Below, one piece after another: positions 35,220 through 44,209 of a stretch of 64,000 nucleotides of DNA. A model generated the notes under the pieces. That model searched no databases. It saw nothing but the letters and a program-made list of their open reading frames with translations, and was not told where the DNA came from. This DNA comes from S015-6 sp964384945. Lineage in GTDB: Bacteria > Desulfobacterota > DSWW01. The DNA lies in the NCBI GenBank assembly GCA_964384945.1, contig CAYLMK010000023.1, positions 20,706 through 84,705 of the forward strand, read 5' to 3'. The first letter of the stretch is position 1, and each line of letters starts with the position of its first letter. Made by a program: the position numbers and the translations under genes.

Positions 35220-37580
35220 CTAAGAGGTGGGCATCGCTTTGACCCATGTCTTGGCCCACTCCGTTAGACACATCCCCGAGATTCTGGGATTGGCGTCCCG
35301 GATCTTTCCCGAGAGCCACTCCTGGCTTTTTTCGACTACCCCTGCCCATATGGCCTTCTCTGCAGAGAACAAGGTTTCAAGTACCTCAAGGAGAACGGCC
35401 GTGGAGAGGAGTAAGAACTTATCCACGGCACAGTCCACTTTCATGCTCTTCGCCTCTTTTCTGAGTTGTACGAGATCCAGGGCAAGAGCCATTGCCGCTT
35501 CTTCCGTGAGGTCGATACCTCCTTCCGCCCTCTGAAGAGTCAGAACGGCGAGCAACCTGTCGATACGGTCTTCGGCCGGGCGCATAGGGCCGGGTCGGGT
35601 ACTCATTCTGGAGATGAAACTTCCTCGGCAGAATCTCGCTTCTTGGGACGGGGCCTCATCCGCAACGGCCGCCTCCATAGAATAGTAGGCAGTCTGGGAG
35701 CTTGCATGAGGGGTAGGTCCATAGCACGGAATCCCCGCCGCCCTTCCTATGCCGTGCCAGCCTACGGTCAATGGAACCGGAACCTTTCGGAGGACAAGCT
35801 CTCCGGTTGTCTTGTCTTTTTCCTCCCTTTCTTCGACGGCGATATAGCTGGTACTGCCGGAAAGCAGCCCGTAAGCCATCGAGAGTTCGATCACGGCTTT
35901 ACGCCACGTTTCGTCCTTTCTCCTTTTCTGCCTGGAGCCCTTACCCGAACTGAGCCCTTCGCCTTCCTCGATGTCCCGGATCCGCTCTCTCGCCCAGAGC
36001 ACGGGGATGGGGATTTCGTCCCCTCCCACATCCACCACATCGATCTCCCACCGGTGTTCCTCTCCGGCGATGGTTGTCTCTATCGTTATCGTGTTTCCGG
36101 GTTCTTCCTGGTTGTGGAAACGGGCAAACACGGTTACAGGGCTGTCGAGAAACATCCCGGGTATTGCAGGAGCCTGCTCCACTACACCATGCCCCCAACG
36201 GATGACCGGGGCTGAAATCGGCTGACTCATGAGCTTCTCGAACATCCTTAGGACCTTTGGCTCGACTCGCTCTCCTGGGTGTATGAACTCCCATGCCCCC
36301 AGGCCGGCCCGGCCAAGGCCCTTGATGAAGAACTCATTGGGCCCTGCCCCGATCCCGATGGAGAAGAAGCGGGTCGAGTTCCGGTGGTCTCGCACCAGGC
36401 GGATGACCTGTTCCTCGTTTCCCACCTCGCCGTCGGTCAACAGGAGAACGGTCCTTTCGGTGCCATCCGCTCGGGGAGCAGTGGAGTAGATGTGTTCCAG
36501 GGGTGCATGGATCTCTGTTCCGCCGAGATCGGCATCGGTCTTTGCCAGGTAGGAAACGGCCCTCTCCAGACTGCTTTCCGTGTAGTCCACCGGTTCCGTG
36601 AAAAGGGAGTCGAAGGAGGAGCCGAACCTGTAAATGTTGAACCTGGTTCCCTTCGCAAGCCCCCTCAGGCAGATTTCCATTGCCTTCTTCGCCTCAGTTA
36701 TGGAGTCGCCCATCATGGAGCCCGAGCAGTCGAGCAGGAAGATCACCTCTTTCTTGGAGGATCCTCGACGATCTTCGCTTCCAGGCTCTCGCGGGGGCCC
36801 CTGCGACTGAGGGCAAATATCGAGATGCACGAAGGTGTCATTTCCCTCCTGGAAGCGGTATGCCTTGCCGGCAGGCGTCGCCTCGGATCTCTGGAGGTAG
36901 AGGATGAAGTCCCTGTCCATCCGAACCGTCTCGGACACGAATGAAAGCCGGACCGGATCCCTTTCCAGGTCGATTTGGATGGCGTGGCTTGGCGACGCTA
37001 TGCTCTTCAGGGACTTTCCGTCGTGAACGTTGATGTACAGGGAAAGCCCATAAGGCACGTCGAGTGCGTATGGAGGGTGCAGCTTCTCTTCTTGCGGTAT
37101 GCCGTCGGCGTCATCCATGTGATCCGGTATGTACCGCGGTGAGATGGTCGTCGGCAGAAAGAATCGAATTTTCTCTCCTTCCAGCTCCAGGAGGGTGACG
37201 TAATCGATCTCCACGATCACTTCGGACCCGGGGTTGAGGTTCCCCACCGAGAGCGTGAAGACGTTGGGACGCTCCTCCTCGAGGAGATAACCCCCGTCCC
37301 CCTGGGTAAGCACCTCGTCGTACATCTCGAAGGCCTTTTCTCGCTCTTCGACCTTTCCGCGGATCACCCTGCCGTCCACTCTGGCCCTGAAGCCGCATAT
37401 GGCCGCGGTTTCAGGGAGGGGGAACTTGTAGACGGCCTCGACCGGCTGCTTTTCCGTGTTCCTGAACATCTGGGAAAGTCGCACCCTGGCCCCTCTGCCG
37501 AGGATGTCAGCCTCTACTTTCACTCCGGTCAGGGGAACAGGGCCGAGTCTTGCTGAAAACATACCAAAAGGGTCATTCAT
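35220..37580 (-). CDS. VIT and von Willebrand factor type A domain protein
   Basis: This 786-aa protein has an N-terminal VIT (inter-alpha-trypsin-inhibitor) domain at about 10-140 (VEAVYKFPLPETAAICGF, VGNLNPGSEVIVEIDY), then a VWA domain at about 280-440 with an intact MIDAS start DCSGSM and LLLTDGEVGN. The rest is beta-rich, then helical, with a GlySerThrSer-rich switch. No signal peptide or anchor is visible, so a cytoplasmic location is likely. Bacterial VIT-VWA proteins are uncharacterised; some work with AAA+ ATPases. It overlaps the upstream MerR regulator gene by 8 bp (one operon). Confidence 0.88.
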   Translation of the reverse strand: MNDPFGMFSARLGPVPLTGVKVEADILGRGARVRLSQMFRNTEKQPVEAVYKFPLPETAAICGFRARVDGRVIRGKVEEREKAFEMYDEVLTQGDGGYLLEEERPNVFTLSVGNLNPGSEVIVEIDYVTLLELEGEKIRFFLPTTISPRYIPDHMDDADGIPQEEKLHPPYALDVPYGLSLYINVHDGKSLKSIASPSHAIQIDLERDPVRLSFVSETVRMDRDFILYLQRSEATPAGKAYRFQEGNDTFVHLDICPQSQGPPREPGSEDRRGSSKKEVIFLLDCSGSMMGDSITEAKKAMEICLRGLAKGTRFNIYRFGSSFDSLFTEPVDYTESSLERAVSYLAKTDADLGGTEIHAPLEHIYSTAPRADGTERTVLLLTDGEVGNEEQVIRLVRDHRNSTRFFSIGIGAGPNEFFIKGLGRAGLGAWEFIHPGERVEPKVLRMFEKLMSQPISAPVIRWGHGVVEQAPAIPGMFLDSPVTVFARFHNQEEPGNTITIETTIAGEEHRWEIDVVDVGGDEIPIPVLWARERIRDIEEGEGLSSGKGSRQKRRKDETWRKAVIELSMAYGLLSGSTSYIAVEEREEKDKTTGELVLRKVPVPLTVGWHGIGRAAGIPCYGPTPHASSQTAYYSMEAAVADEAPSQEARFCRGSFISRMSTRPGPMRPAEDRIDRLLAVLTLQRAEGGIDLTEEAAMALALDLVQLRKEAKSMKVDCAVDKFLLLSTAVLLEVLETLFSAEKAIWAGVVEKSQEWLSGKIRDANPRISGMCLTEWAKTWVKAMPTS

Positions 37581-37962
37581 CCGAATCGCCTCCCTCCAGG
37601 ATCCTCCTTGCCAGGCGGATCACGTCTGCAATTTCCTTTCTCTTCTTCTCCTCCAGCTCCTTTGAAACCTGGATTTCGATTCCCTCCGAAACCTTATGCC
37701 TGATGAGCACTTCCCTTTCGTAGAATCGCGCCGGTTCACCTCCCTTCCGGAGGGCTTGTTGGATTGCCGTCAGCTTCATGCCCTTGTCCTGCAGGGAGTG
37801 GATCTCCATCAATCTATTCAAATGACTGTCATAATAAAATCCTCCCCGTCCCCGGCCTGCAGGGGGCTCCAAAAGGCCCACTTGGACGTAGTATCTTATT
37901 GTTCTTCTTGTGAAACCTGTTAATTCACAAAGCTCTGTGATCGTATATTTTCTATTCGTCAT
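37573..37962 (-). CDS. MerR-family transcriptional regulator
   Basis: This 129-aa protein has an N-terminal MerR winged helix (YTITELCELTGFTRRTIRYY, VGLLEPP) and a C-terminal helix for dimerisation ending in a short acidic tail; no metal-binding Cys are present. It is cotranscribed with and overlaps the VIT/VWA gene, which it probably controls. The start at 37962 is chosen because the promoter -10 element lies directly upstream, implying a leaderless or nearly leaderless message; a Met at 37971 falls inside the -10 region. Confidence 0.85.
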   Translation of the reverse strand: MTNRKYTITELCELTGFTRRTIRYYVQVGLLEPPAGRGRGGFYYDSHLNRLMEIHSLQDKGMKLTAIQQALRKGGEPARFYEREVLIRHKVSEGIEIQVSKELEEKKRKEIADVIRLARRILEGGDSDE

Positions 37963-37969
37963 GATATCC

Positions 37970-37998
37970 ATTATGACAGTGATATGTCATAATTGCAA
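37970..37998 (-). promoter_or_regulatory. merR promoter with 9-bp palindromic operator
   Basis: Reading leftward, TTGCAA (-35) and CATAAT (-10) are 17 bp apart. The perfect inverted repeat ATTATGACA-N6-TGTCATAAT (37970-37993) fills the spacer and the -10 element. A MerR dimer bound there would occlude RNA polymerase, so the pattern fits negative autoregulation of the merR-VIT/VWA operon. Confidence 0.7.
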
Positions 37999-38547
37999 GC
38001 GAAAAATCCTCGCTATTCCTGAGCATGCCTCCAGACGGCCGATATTGAGGATCCTCCAAGAAAATGGCGGAGAGGTTCATCGCATGACCACTCTAAAAGA
38101 ACTGGAGAAGGATAGACTGTAGGTGACCCACCTGGATCTGACCCAGGTACTCTCTGATCACGGTTTCCATGGCGGTCGCACTCCTCTCTGGTTGGCTTTT
38201 GGACGAATTGTACAGGGAGGGTTTGACAGATCCGGTCAAAGCCAATAGGTTTTTTTTCGACGGTTCGGCCGGATGAGAAACCCGTGCACCTGTGGGCGGG
38301 CCGTGAGTCCAGATGGCCATCAGCCATCGCCGTCGATGCAAGGTGACCATAGACACGAGAACCATTTAATATCAAATAGATACAATACTAAATTAAAGTA
38401 AAATAGAGGAAATTCGGGAGGCCCTTCTGAAAAGATTCTTGAGGAATCGCACGGGTGTGTGACCGGATCTGTCAAAGCGGTCGCGTAGAATCTCAAGGAA
38501 AGAGAACAATCTATGTCCGCAGGCCTGGTGTGAAGATGGGGGTAGCA
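37994..38547. other. 554-bp spacer between MerR regulator and exported repeat protein
   Basis: No intact gene is seen. On the reverse strand near 38110-38165 a short stretch reads METVIREYLGQIQVGHLQS, reminiscent of the start of a longer domain protein but cut off by a stop at 38093; it is at best a remnant. The region contains a long inverted-repeat pair (listed separately) and an AT-rich tract (38370-38420) before the rightward gene. Confidence 0.5.
38222..38476. repeat. 17-bp inverted repeats bounding a 255-bp segment
   Basis: TTTGACAGATCCGGTCA (38222-38238) recurs as its exact complement at 38460-38476. Each copy is also partly palindromic (TTTGAC/GTCAAA around AGATCCG on the left). The enclosed 221 bp contains an eight-T run and an AT-rich tract but no gene. 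The arrangement resembles a small non-autonomous element (MITE-like) or a pair of regulator sites that could loop the DNA. Confidence 0.55.
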
Positions 38548-38979
38548 ATGAAAAGGATCCTTGTTGCAGTCGTGCTCGTCACGTTCATGGGTTCGAGTGA
38601 TCAGGCCGTGGCAGACGGGGACCAACCCGGCCCGCCCATTCGTGGGGGATACCTGAAACCGGACGCCCTCTCCAAGGACAGTATCAATATCTACGACGCC
38701 GACGGCCGCAGGGTAGGGGAGTTGAGACCGGATCCTCTGCTCAGGAACCGTACGAACATCGTTGATCGAGATGGCAGACAGAGGGGCTACGCCGAGCAAG
38801 ACCAGCTCATAAAGGGCCGGACGAACATCTACAACCGTTCCGGCGAGCAGAAGGGGTACATCCGAGAGGACAGGCTTCTCGGGAACAGATCCAACATCTA
38901 CGATCGGGAGGGTGAGAAAAAAGGATTCTTGGAAGAGGACGTGCTGGACAAAGATCGAAGCAACCTCCGTTGCGAGTAG
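38548..38979 (+). CDS. exported small protein with four 23-residue repeats
   Basis: This 143-aa protein starts with a signal peptide (MKRILVAVVLVTFMGSSDQA, cleavage near AVA-DG). The mature part is four tandem repeats of about 23 residues with consensus NIYDxxGxxxGYxxxDxLxxxR (for example NIYNRSGEQKGYIREDRLL and NIYDREGEKKGFLEEDVL). The regular Gly/Tyr/Asp spacing suggests a beta-solenoid or ligand-binding fold. No named family was recognised. The start at 38548 has GGGGG upstream. It lies alone between the VIT/VWA operon and BREX, on the BREX strand. Confidence 0.7.
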   Translation: MKRILVAVVLVTFMGSSDQAVADGDQPGPPIRGGYLKPDALSKDSINIYDADGRRVGELRPDPLLRNRTNIVDRDGRQRGYAEQDQLIKGRTNIYNRSGEQKGYIREDRLLGNRSNIYDREGEKKGFLEEDVLDKDRSNLRCE

Positions 38980-39071
38980 TGTAGCGGAATCTCCCGCAGA
39001 CAAGCTGAAAGCCCCAAAGCGGGCTCGTTCGGTCAAATTTGACTAAAGATGAAAACAATCGAATAAAACGC

Positions 39072-39099
39072 TTTACAATCGCTCATTCCCAAATATATC
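39072..39099 (+). promoter_or_regulatory. candidate BREX operon promoter
   Basis: TTTACA (39072-39077) and TATATC (39094-39099) are separated by 16 bp, about 130 bp upstream of the first gene of the BREX operon, in an AT-rich island. A second possible pair, TTGACT (39039-39044)-N17-AATAAA, lies just upstream. No other promoter-like sequence is seen inside the tightly packed operon. Confidence 0.4.
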
Positions 39100-39228
39100 G
39101 TAACTCACGGCGATTCTGCTCTGTTTCTGTTAAGGAAGAGCCGACTTGGCGGGGACCCGGGACACCGATCAACCAAGAGAAAGAGGCCTTCACGAGGCAG
39201 CCAATAGGGCCAGAATCAGTGGAGTCGA

Positions 39229-39438
39229 ATGATGGAAGACCGATGGTTCTCCGTAGATGAGATTGCTGACCATCTCGGCATTAAGCGGGATACGGTCTAC
39301 AAGTGGATTAGCGAACGGCAGATGCCGGGCCACAAGATCGGTCGGCTCTGGAAGTTCGACAGGAAAGAAGTGGACGCGTGGGTGAAGTCCGGCGCAGCCG
39401 GCGATGTTAAGGATGATTCAAAGACCGATGAAAAGTGA
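39229..39438 (+). CDS. helix-turn-helix (excisionase-type) protein at head of BREX operon
   Basis: This 69-aa protein has an HTH_17/MerR-like winged helix (FSVDEIADHLGIKRDTVYKW, GHKIGRLWKFDRKEVDAWV) and a short charged tail. It overlaps brxA by 11 bp and is therefore translationally coupled to the defence operon. A regulatory role for BREX is likely. It is not the WYL-type BrxR described in other BREX loci. A GTGGAG sequence precedes the tandem ATGs at 39229/39232. Confidence 0.8.
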   Translation: MMEDRWFSVDEIADHLGIKRDTVYKWISERQMPGHKIGRLWKFDRKEVDAWVKSGAAGDVKDDSKTDEK

Positions 39439-40225
39439 GTCCTCAAACGGCAGTCTGAAGAAGTACGGGTTCAGCCAGGAGCGCGGCAGCGCCCACATGG
39501 CTCGGACCATGATGCTTCTTGAACTGCGCCACCTCCTGGACGCGGTCCCGGCGTCTTCCATGTCCGGAGCCGAATACGTTCAGGCCATTGAAGAGGACAA
39601 CTGCCTTGGGAAGCGTTCCCATAAAACCAGGATTCTCACCCGGAGACATCTTGCGGACCTCTACGCGCTGAGTCCCGACACGACACTGTTTCGGGTCCTC
39701 CGGTACTTCTGGCAGCGCGATCCTGAAGGGCGTCCGCTTATCGCCGCGCTCTGCGCCTACGCACGGGACCCCCTCCTCAGAGCCACGGCCCCCTTTGTCT
39801 TGAAGATGTCTGAGGGCCAGGTCTTCTCGCGCGAGGCGTTGGAGGAATATCTGGAGAAGAAATATCCGGGCCGGTTCAGCAAGGCAACGCTGATTTCCAC
39901 CGCCCAAAACCTCGCCTCTTCCTGGACTCAGACCGGCCACCTTTCCGGCCGTGTGAAAAAGTCGAGGTCGAAGGCAAAACCCACGGCGGGCTCGACGGCC
40001 TATGCGCTGTTCCTTGGATACCTGAGCGGCGAACGTGGCGAGTCGCTATTCAAGACCGATTACGCCAAGTTGCTCGACTGCTCGTTCGAGAATGCCGTAG
40101 AGCTTGCGGAAACCGCTTCACGCAAGGGGTGGATCGTTTTCAAGCGGGTAAGCAACGTGATCGAGGTCCTGTTCCCGTCGTTGCTGACGCAGCAGGAAAT
40201 GGAGTGGATACGTGAACAGAGTTAG
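39428..40225 (+). CDS. brxA: BREX protein BrxA (DUF1819)
   Basis: This 265-aa protein has the BrxA (NusB-like DUF1819) pattern: an N-terminal GSLKKYGF followed by SAHMARTMMLLELRHLL, a central RFSKATLISTAQNLASSW and a C-terminal winged-helix end (KGWIVFKRVSNVIEVLFP). BrxA binds DNA in characterised systems. The start at 39428 overlaps the HTH gene stop; the longer frame from 39404 lacks a better start. It is followed by brxB with a 14-bp overlap. Confidence 0.88.
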   Translation: MKSESSNGSLKKYGFSQERGSAHMARTMMLLELRHLLDAVPASSMSGAEYVQAIEEDNCLGKRSHKTRILTRRHLADLYALSPDTTLFRVLRYFWQRDPEGRPLIAALCAYARDPLLRATAPFVLKMSEGQVFSREALEEYLEKKYPGRFSKATLISTAQNLASSWTQTGHLSGRVKKSRSKAKPTAGSTAYALFLGYLSGERGESLFKTDYAKLLDCSFENAVELAETASRKGWIVFKRVSNVIEVLFPSLLTQQEMEWIREQS

Positions 40226-40763
40226 ACGACTCCTCGCATCCTACGCGAAGTTCATCGGCGTGCCCTGGCGTGATAACGCCGCCCCAGCACAGCGAGTGAT
40301 CTTCTGCGTCTACAACGAGAACGAGGAACTGCGGCTTCGGGCGAAGATCGACGAGTTCGAGATCGCCACGCGTGAATCTGGCCACGAGTGGTTTGTGTTT
40401 GACCTGACTGACACCTTCGCGGAGTGGCTGTCAGGCCAACGCTATGCAGAGAGCTACTACCGAAAGCCCGATCTCCTCGCCCCGCTGCTACCGCAGTATC
40501 TGGACTTCATCGCGGACCGTTTCGGCCTGTTCCTGCAGACGGTGGGCGCGGATGATGGAAGCGTGGTCGCCCTGAAAGGCGTCGGTTCCCTCTTCGGCCT
40601 GCTCAAGGTCAAGGCTATGGTGGACAAGCTCGCGCCGATGGTCAAGGGACGGTTGGTGGTCTTCTTTCCGGGAACTTTCGAGAACAACAATTACCGGCTG
40701 CTGGATGGCTACGATGGATGGAATTACCTGGCCGTTCCGATCACTGCGGACATGGAGGCCTGA
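40212..40763 (+). CDS. brxB: BREX protein BrxB (DUF1788)
   Basis: This 183-aa BrxB homologue (DUF1788) has the usual segments HEWFVFDLTDTFAEWL, KGVGSLFGLLKVKAMVDKLA and GRLVVFFPGTFENNNYRLLD. It starts with GTG inside the end of brxA, which indicates translational coupling. BrxB is an essential scaffold-type BREX component with no assigned enzymatic activity. Its length is normal. Confidence 0.9.
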   Translation: MNRVRRLLASYAKFIGVPWRDNAAPAQRVIFCVYNENEELRLRAKIDEFEIATRESGHEWFVFDLTDTFAEWLSGQRYAESYYRKPDLLAPLLPQYLDFIADRFGLFLQTVGADDGSVVALKGVGSLFGLLKVKAMVDKLAPMVKGRLVVFFPGTFENNNYRLLDGYDGWNYLAVPITADMEA

Positions 40764-40774
40764 TACAGGAGCGC

Positions 40775-43700
40775 ATGATGAACAACAGACAAATCTATAC
40801 CAAGGACCCTTCGACGAGGAAACTCGTCAACGAAGGCGTGGCCAACGTTAACGACGAACGCACCGATCAGGCACTTGCGGTCCTCCGGTACGAGCTGGAG
40901 ACCTTTGTCTGCGATGGCCAGTACGAGAAGGGCCTCGCGCACATCATCGAGACCTATCTGAAGAACATCAACCAGGCTCAGCAGCCTGCCGTCTGGGTGA
41001 GCGGATTCTATGGCTCGGGCAAGTCTCACCTGGTCAAGATGCTGCGCGCGTTGTGGTCGGACACGGAGTTCCCCGACGGCGCTACCGCGCGCGGCATCGC
41101 CAACCTGCCGCAAGGCATTCAGGATTTGCTGAAAGAGCTTTCCACCGCGGGCAAGCGCCACGGAGGTCTTCACGCCGCATCCGGCACCCTGGGGGCAAGC
41201 GCGAGCGGCAGTGTGCGGCTAGCCTTGTTGCGGATCATCTTCAAGTCGGTCGGGCTCCCCGAGCAGTACCCCGTAGCCCGCTTCGTTATGTGGCTTCGCA
41301 ATGAGGACATCTACGACAAGGTCCGCAAAGAGGTCGAGAAGAACGGGTACGACTGGCGCGAGGAACTGGACAACTTCTACGTGGCCGAAGGTCTGCACGC
41401 GGCGCTCGTCAAGGCAAAGCCTAACCTGTTCTCGTCACCCGCTACCTGCGTGGAGACGCTCAACAATCTCTACCCGTTCGTTCAGGACATCAGCAGCGAC
41501 GACATGCTGAAGGCGATTCGCCAGGCGTTGACCCGGGACGGGAAATTCCCGCTCACCCTGATCGTGCTCGACGAGGTTCAGCAGTACATTGGCGAAGACA
41601 GCCAGCGGTCTCTCGAAGTCCAGGAGGTCGTCGAATCCTGCTGCAAGAACATCGCCGGCAAATTGCTCTTCATCGGCACGGGTCAGACAGCAGTTACGGG
41701 CACTGCGAACCTCAAGAAGTTGGAAGGTCGATTCACGATTCGCGTCGAACTGTCCGACGCCGATGTGGACGCGGTGATCCGGCAGGTCATTCTCGCCAAG
41801 AAACCGGATGCCATCGGCGAGATCGAGAAGATCATGCAGACGAACCTTGGCGAAGTTTCCAGGCATTTGGCCAGCACCAGCATTGGGCATCGCCAGGACG
41901 ACATGCCTAATTTCGCCCAGGACTATCCCATTCTTCCAGTCCGGCGGCGTTTTTGGGAATACACCTTGCGTGTCCTCGATCAGACCGGCACCGACAGCCA
42001 GTTGCGCAACCAGCTCAGCATGGTTCACAAGGTCATCCAGACGAACCTCGATGCGTCTTTGGGGTGCGTGATCCCGGCGGACCTTCTGTACTTCGACTCG
42101 GCCGACAAGCTGCTCCAGGGGCGTATCCTGCCGCGGAAGGTCCACGAGAAGACAATGAAGTGGATCAAGGGGACGCCCGATCAGCAGCTTGTGGCGCGCG
42201 CCTGCGGCCTGGTCTTCCTTATTAACAAACTCGCCGCCAGCAACGACGAGGTCGGCATTCACGCGACGCTCGACACCGTTGCGGACCTCATGGTCGACGA
42301 TCTTGCGACGGGGAGCAGTTCACTCCGAAACAAGCTCCCTGGTCTTCTGGACAACTGTGAACTGCTCATGAAGGTTGGTGACGAGTACCGAATTCAGACC
42401 GAGGAGAGCGCGGCCTGGAACGACGAGTTCTTGAGCCAGCGAAGCCAGCTCGCCAACGAGGCGCATCGGGTGGAGGCCGAACGTGACGACCGTATCCGCC
42501 GGGGGTTTGCCGAACTGGCGAAGAAGATGTCGCTGACCCAGGGCAACGCGAAGGTTACCCGCGAGTTATCACCCCTGTTCGACGCCCAACTGCCCCAGGA
42601 CAGCGCCAAACGCGTCTGCGTCTGGGTGCGGGATGGATGGGCCATCGACGAGAACTCTGTGCGCGTTGACGCGCGGCAGGCAGGAAACCAGTCCCCGACC
42701 ATCTTCGTCTTTATCCCCAAGCGTTCCGCCGACGACCTCCGGCATCATCTGATCGACTACAAGGCTGCGGCCGCGACGCTGGAGAAGCGTGGCGTTCCGA
42801 ACAGCCCTGAAGGCACCGAAGCCCGGGCCGCGATGGAAACGACGCGGCAGACCGCCGAGGCCAAGATCAGGGAGCTCCTTGACGAGTCCTTCTCCGGCGC
42901 GCGCGTGTTCCAGGGTGGTGGGAACGAAATCCTCGGCAACGGTTTGCAGGAAATGATCCTGGAAGCGGCCGAGAATGCCCTCCAGCGGCTCTATCCCCAG
43001 TTCGGGCTGGCCGACCATGCCGGTTGGGAGAAGGTCTACGCCAAGGCGAAGCAAGGTGCCCCCGATGCTCTCAAGGCGGTCGGAGACGACGGCGAACCGG
43101 CCAAGAACCCGGTGTGCAAAGCGATCTTGGCGTTTATCGCGGGCGGCAAGAAAGGCGCGGACATTCGGGAAAACTTCGAAGCATCGCCTTACGGCTGGTC
43201 CCGCGATGCCGTTGACGGTGGATTGCAGGTTCTCCTGATCGCAGGCATCATCCGGGCGCAGGACGACCGGGGCCGCGCTGAGGACCCCAAGGACCTCGAA
43301 CGTAAGGCCATCGGCAAGGCGACATTCAAGGTCGAATCGGCAACGGTTTCGACGAGCCAGCGGATACAGATTCGCAAGACGATCCAGCGTCTCGGCGTAC
43401 AGGCCAAGCAAGGCGAAGAATTGGCCGCCGTTCCAGAGTTCCTGCGGCTCGCGGGCGAACTGGCGGACAAGGCCGGTGGCGAAGCGCCCAAGCCCGAACG
43501 GCCCGACGTGGCGTCACTCGAGGAAATCCGTCTATCCTCGGGCAACGAGCAACTCCTGGCCATCTATAACAAGCGCGACGATCTGAAGACAGCCATCGAG
43601 GCATGGGAAGAGCAGGCCACGCGCATCGAGAGGCGCTGGCCGACCTGGGAGAAGCTCCGCGACCTCCTGAAGCATGCTGGCGACCTGAAGGCCGCCCAGG

Positions 43701-44209
43701 AAGCGCGGCAGCAGGCCGAGGCCATCGAGAAGCAGCGGTTGCTCCTGGCCGAGCCCGATCCGACCCAGCCACTCCTCAAGTCGCTGGAGGATGCCCTGCG
43801 CTCCGAACTGGCTGCGCAACAGAAGCAGTACGCGGAGAAACTTAAGGACAAGACCTCCGCCCTTGCGAAGGATGACTCATGGAAGCAGCTTGCCGAGGAT
43901 GAGCGCGACGCCATTCGCGGCCAGTGTGGCATTGCCGATGCCCCGAAGCTGGCCCTCGGCACATACCAGGAACTGGTCTCCGCGCTGGAACAGCATCCCC
44001 TGGTGGTTTGGCGCGACCGGATCGACGCCCTTCCCGGCCGGTTTGATCGCGCCAGAGAGCTGGCATCCAAGTCACTTGAGCCGGAGACGCAGACCGTCGA
44101 CATCCCCCGCCGCACGCTCAAGTCGCCCGAGGACGTGGACGCCTGGGTGAAGGAAGTCCAGGACCAGTTGAAGAAGGCCGTAGCCAAGGGGCCGGTGGTG
44201 ATTCGTTGA
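40775..44209 (+). CDS. brxC: BREX protein BrxC (P-loop ATPase, DUF6079)
   Basis: This 1144-aa protein has Walker A GFYGSGKSH (residues 76-84), Walker B-like LIVLDEVQQYIG (about 265) and sensor-like FIGTGQTAV. The long C-terminal half is rich in charged helices (about 880-1120). BrxC is the large ATPase of the BREX complex, thought to couple DNA recognition to the block on phage replication. AGGAGCGC precedes the start, 11 bp after brxB. It overlaps the methyltransferase gene start (TGATG). Confidence 0.92.
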   Translation: MMNNRQIYTKDPSTRKLVNEGVANVNDERTDQALAVLRYELETFVCDGQYEKGLAHIIETYLKNINQAQQPAVWVSGFYGSGKSHLVKMLRALWSDTEFPDGATARGIANLPQGIQDLLKELSTAGKRHGGLHAASGTLGASASGSVRLALLRIIFKSVGLPEQYPVARFVMWLRNEDIYDKVRKEVEKNGYDWREELDNFYVAEGLHAALVKAKPNLFSSPATCVETLNNLYPFVQDISSDDMLKAIRQALTRDGKFPLTLIVLDEVQQYIGEDSQRSLEVQEVVESCCKNIAGKLLFIGTGQTAVTGTANLKKLEGRFTIRVELSDADVDAVIRQVILAKKPDAIGEIEKIMQTNLGEVSRHLASTSIGHRQDDMPNFAQDYPILPVRRRFWEYTLRVLDQTGTDSQLRNQLSMVHKVIQTNLDASLGCVIPADLLYFDSADKLLQGRILPRKVHEKTMKWIKGTPDQQLVARACGLVFLINKLAASNDEVGIHATLDTVADLMVDDLATGSSSLRNKLPGLLDNCELLMKVGDEYRIQTEESAAWNDEFLSQRSQLANEAHRVEAERDDRIRRGFAELAKKMSLTQGNAKVTRELSPLFDAQLPQDSAKRVCVWVRDGWAIDENSVRVDARQAGNQSPTIFVFIPKRSADDLRHHLIDYKAAAATLEKRGVPNSPEGTEARAAMETTRQTAEAKIRELLDESFSGARVFQGGGNEILGNGLQEMILEAAENALQRLYPQFGLADHAGWEKVYAKAKQGAPDALKAVGDDGEPAKNPVCKAILAFIAGGKKGADIRENFEASPYGWSRDAVDGGLQVLLIAGIIRAQDDRGRAEDPKDLERKAIGKATFKVESATVSTSQRIQIRKTIQRLGVQAKQGEELAAVPEFLRLAGELADKAGGEAPKPERPDVASLEEIRLSSGNEQLLAIYNKRDDLKTAIEAWEEQATRIERRWPTWEKLRDLLKHAGDLKAAQEARQQAEAIEKQRLLLAEPDPTQPLLKSLEDALRSELAAQQKQYAEKLKDKTSALAKDDSWKQLAEDERDAIRGQCGIADAPKLALGTYQELVSALEQHPLVVWRDRIDALPGRFDRARELASKSLEPETQTVDIPRRTLKSPEDVDAWVKEVQDQLKKAVAKGPVVIR

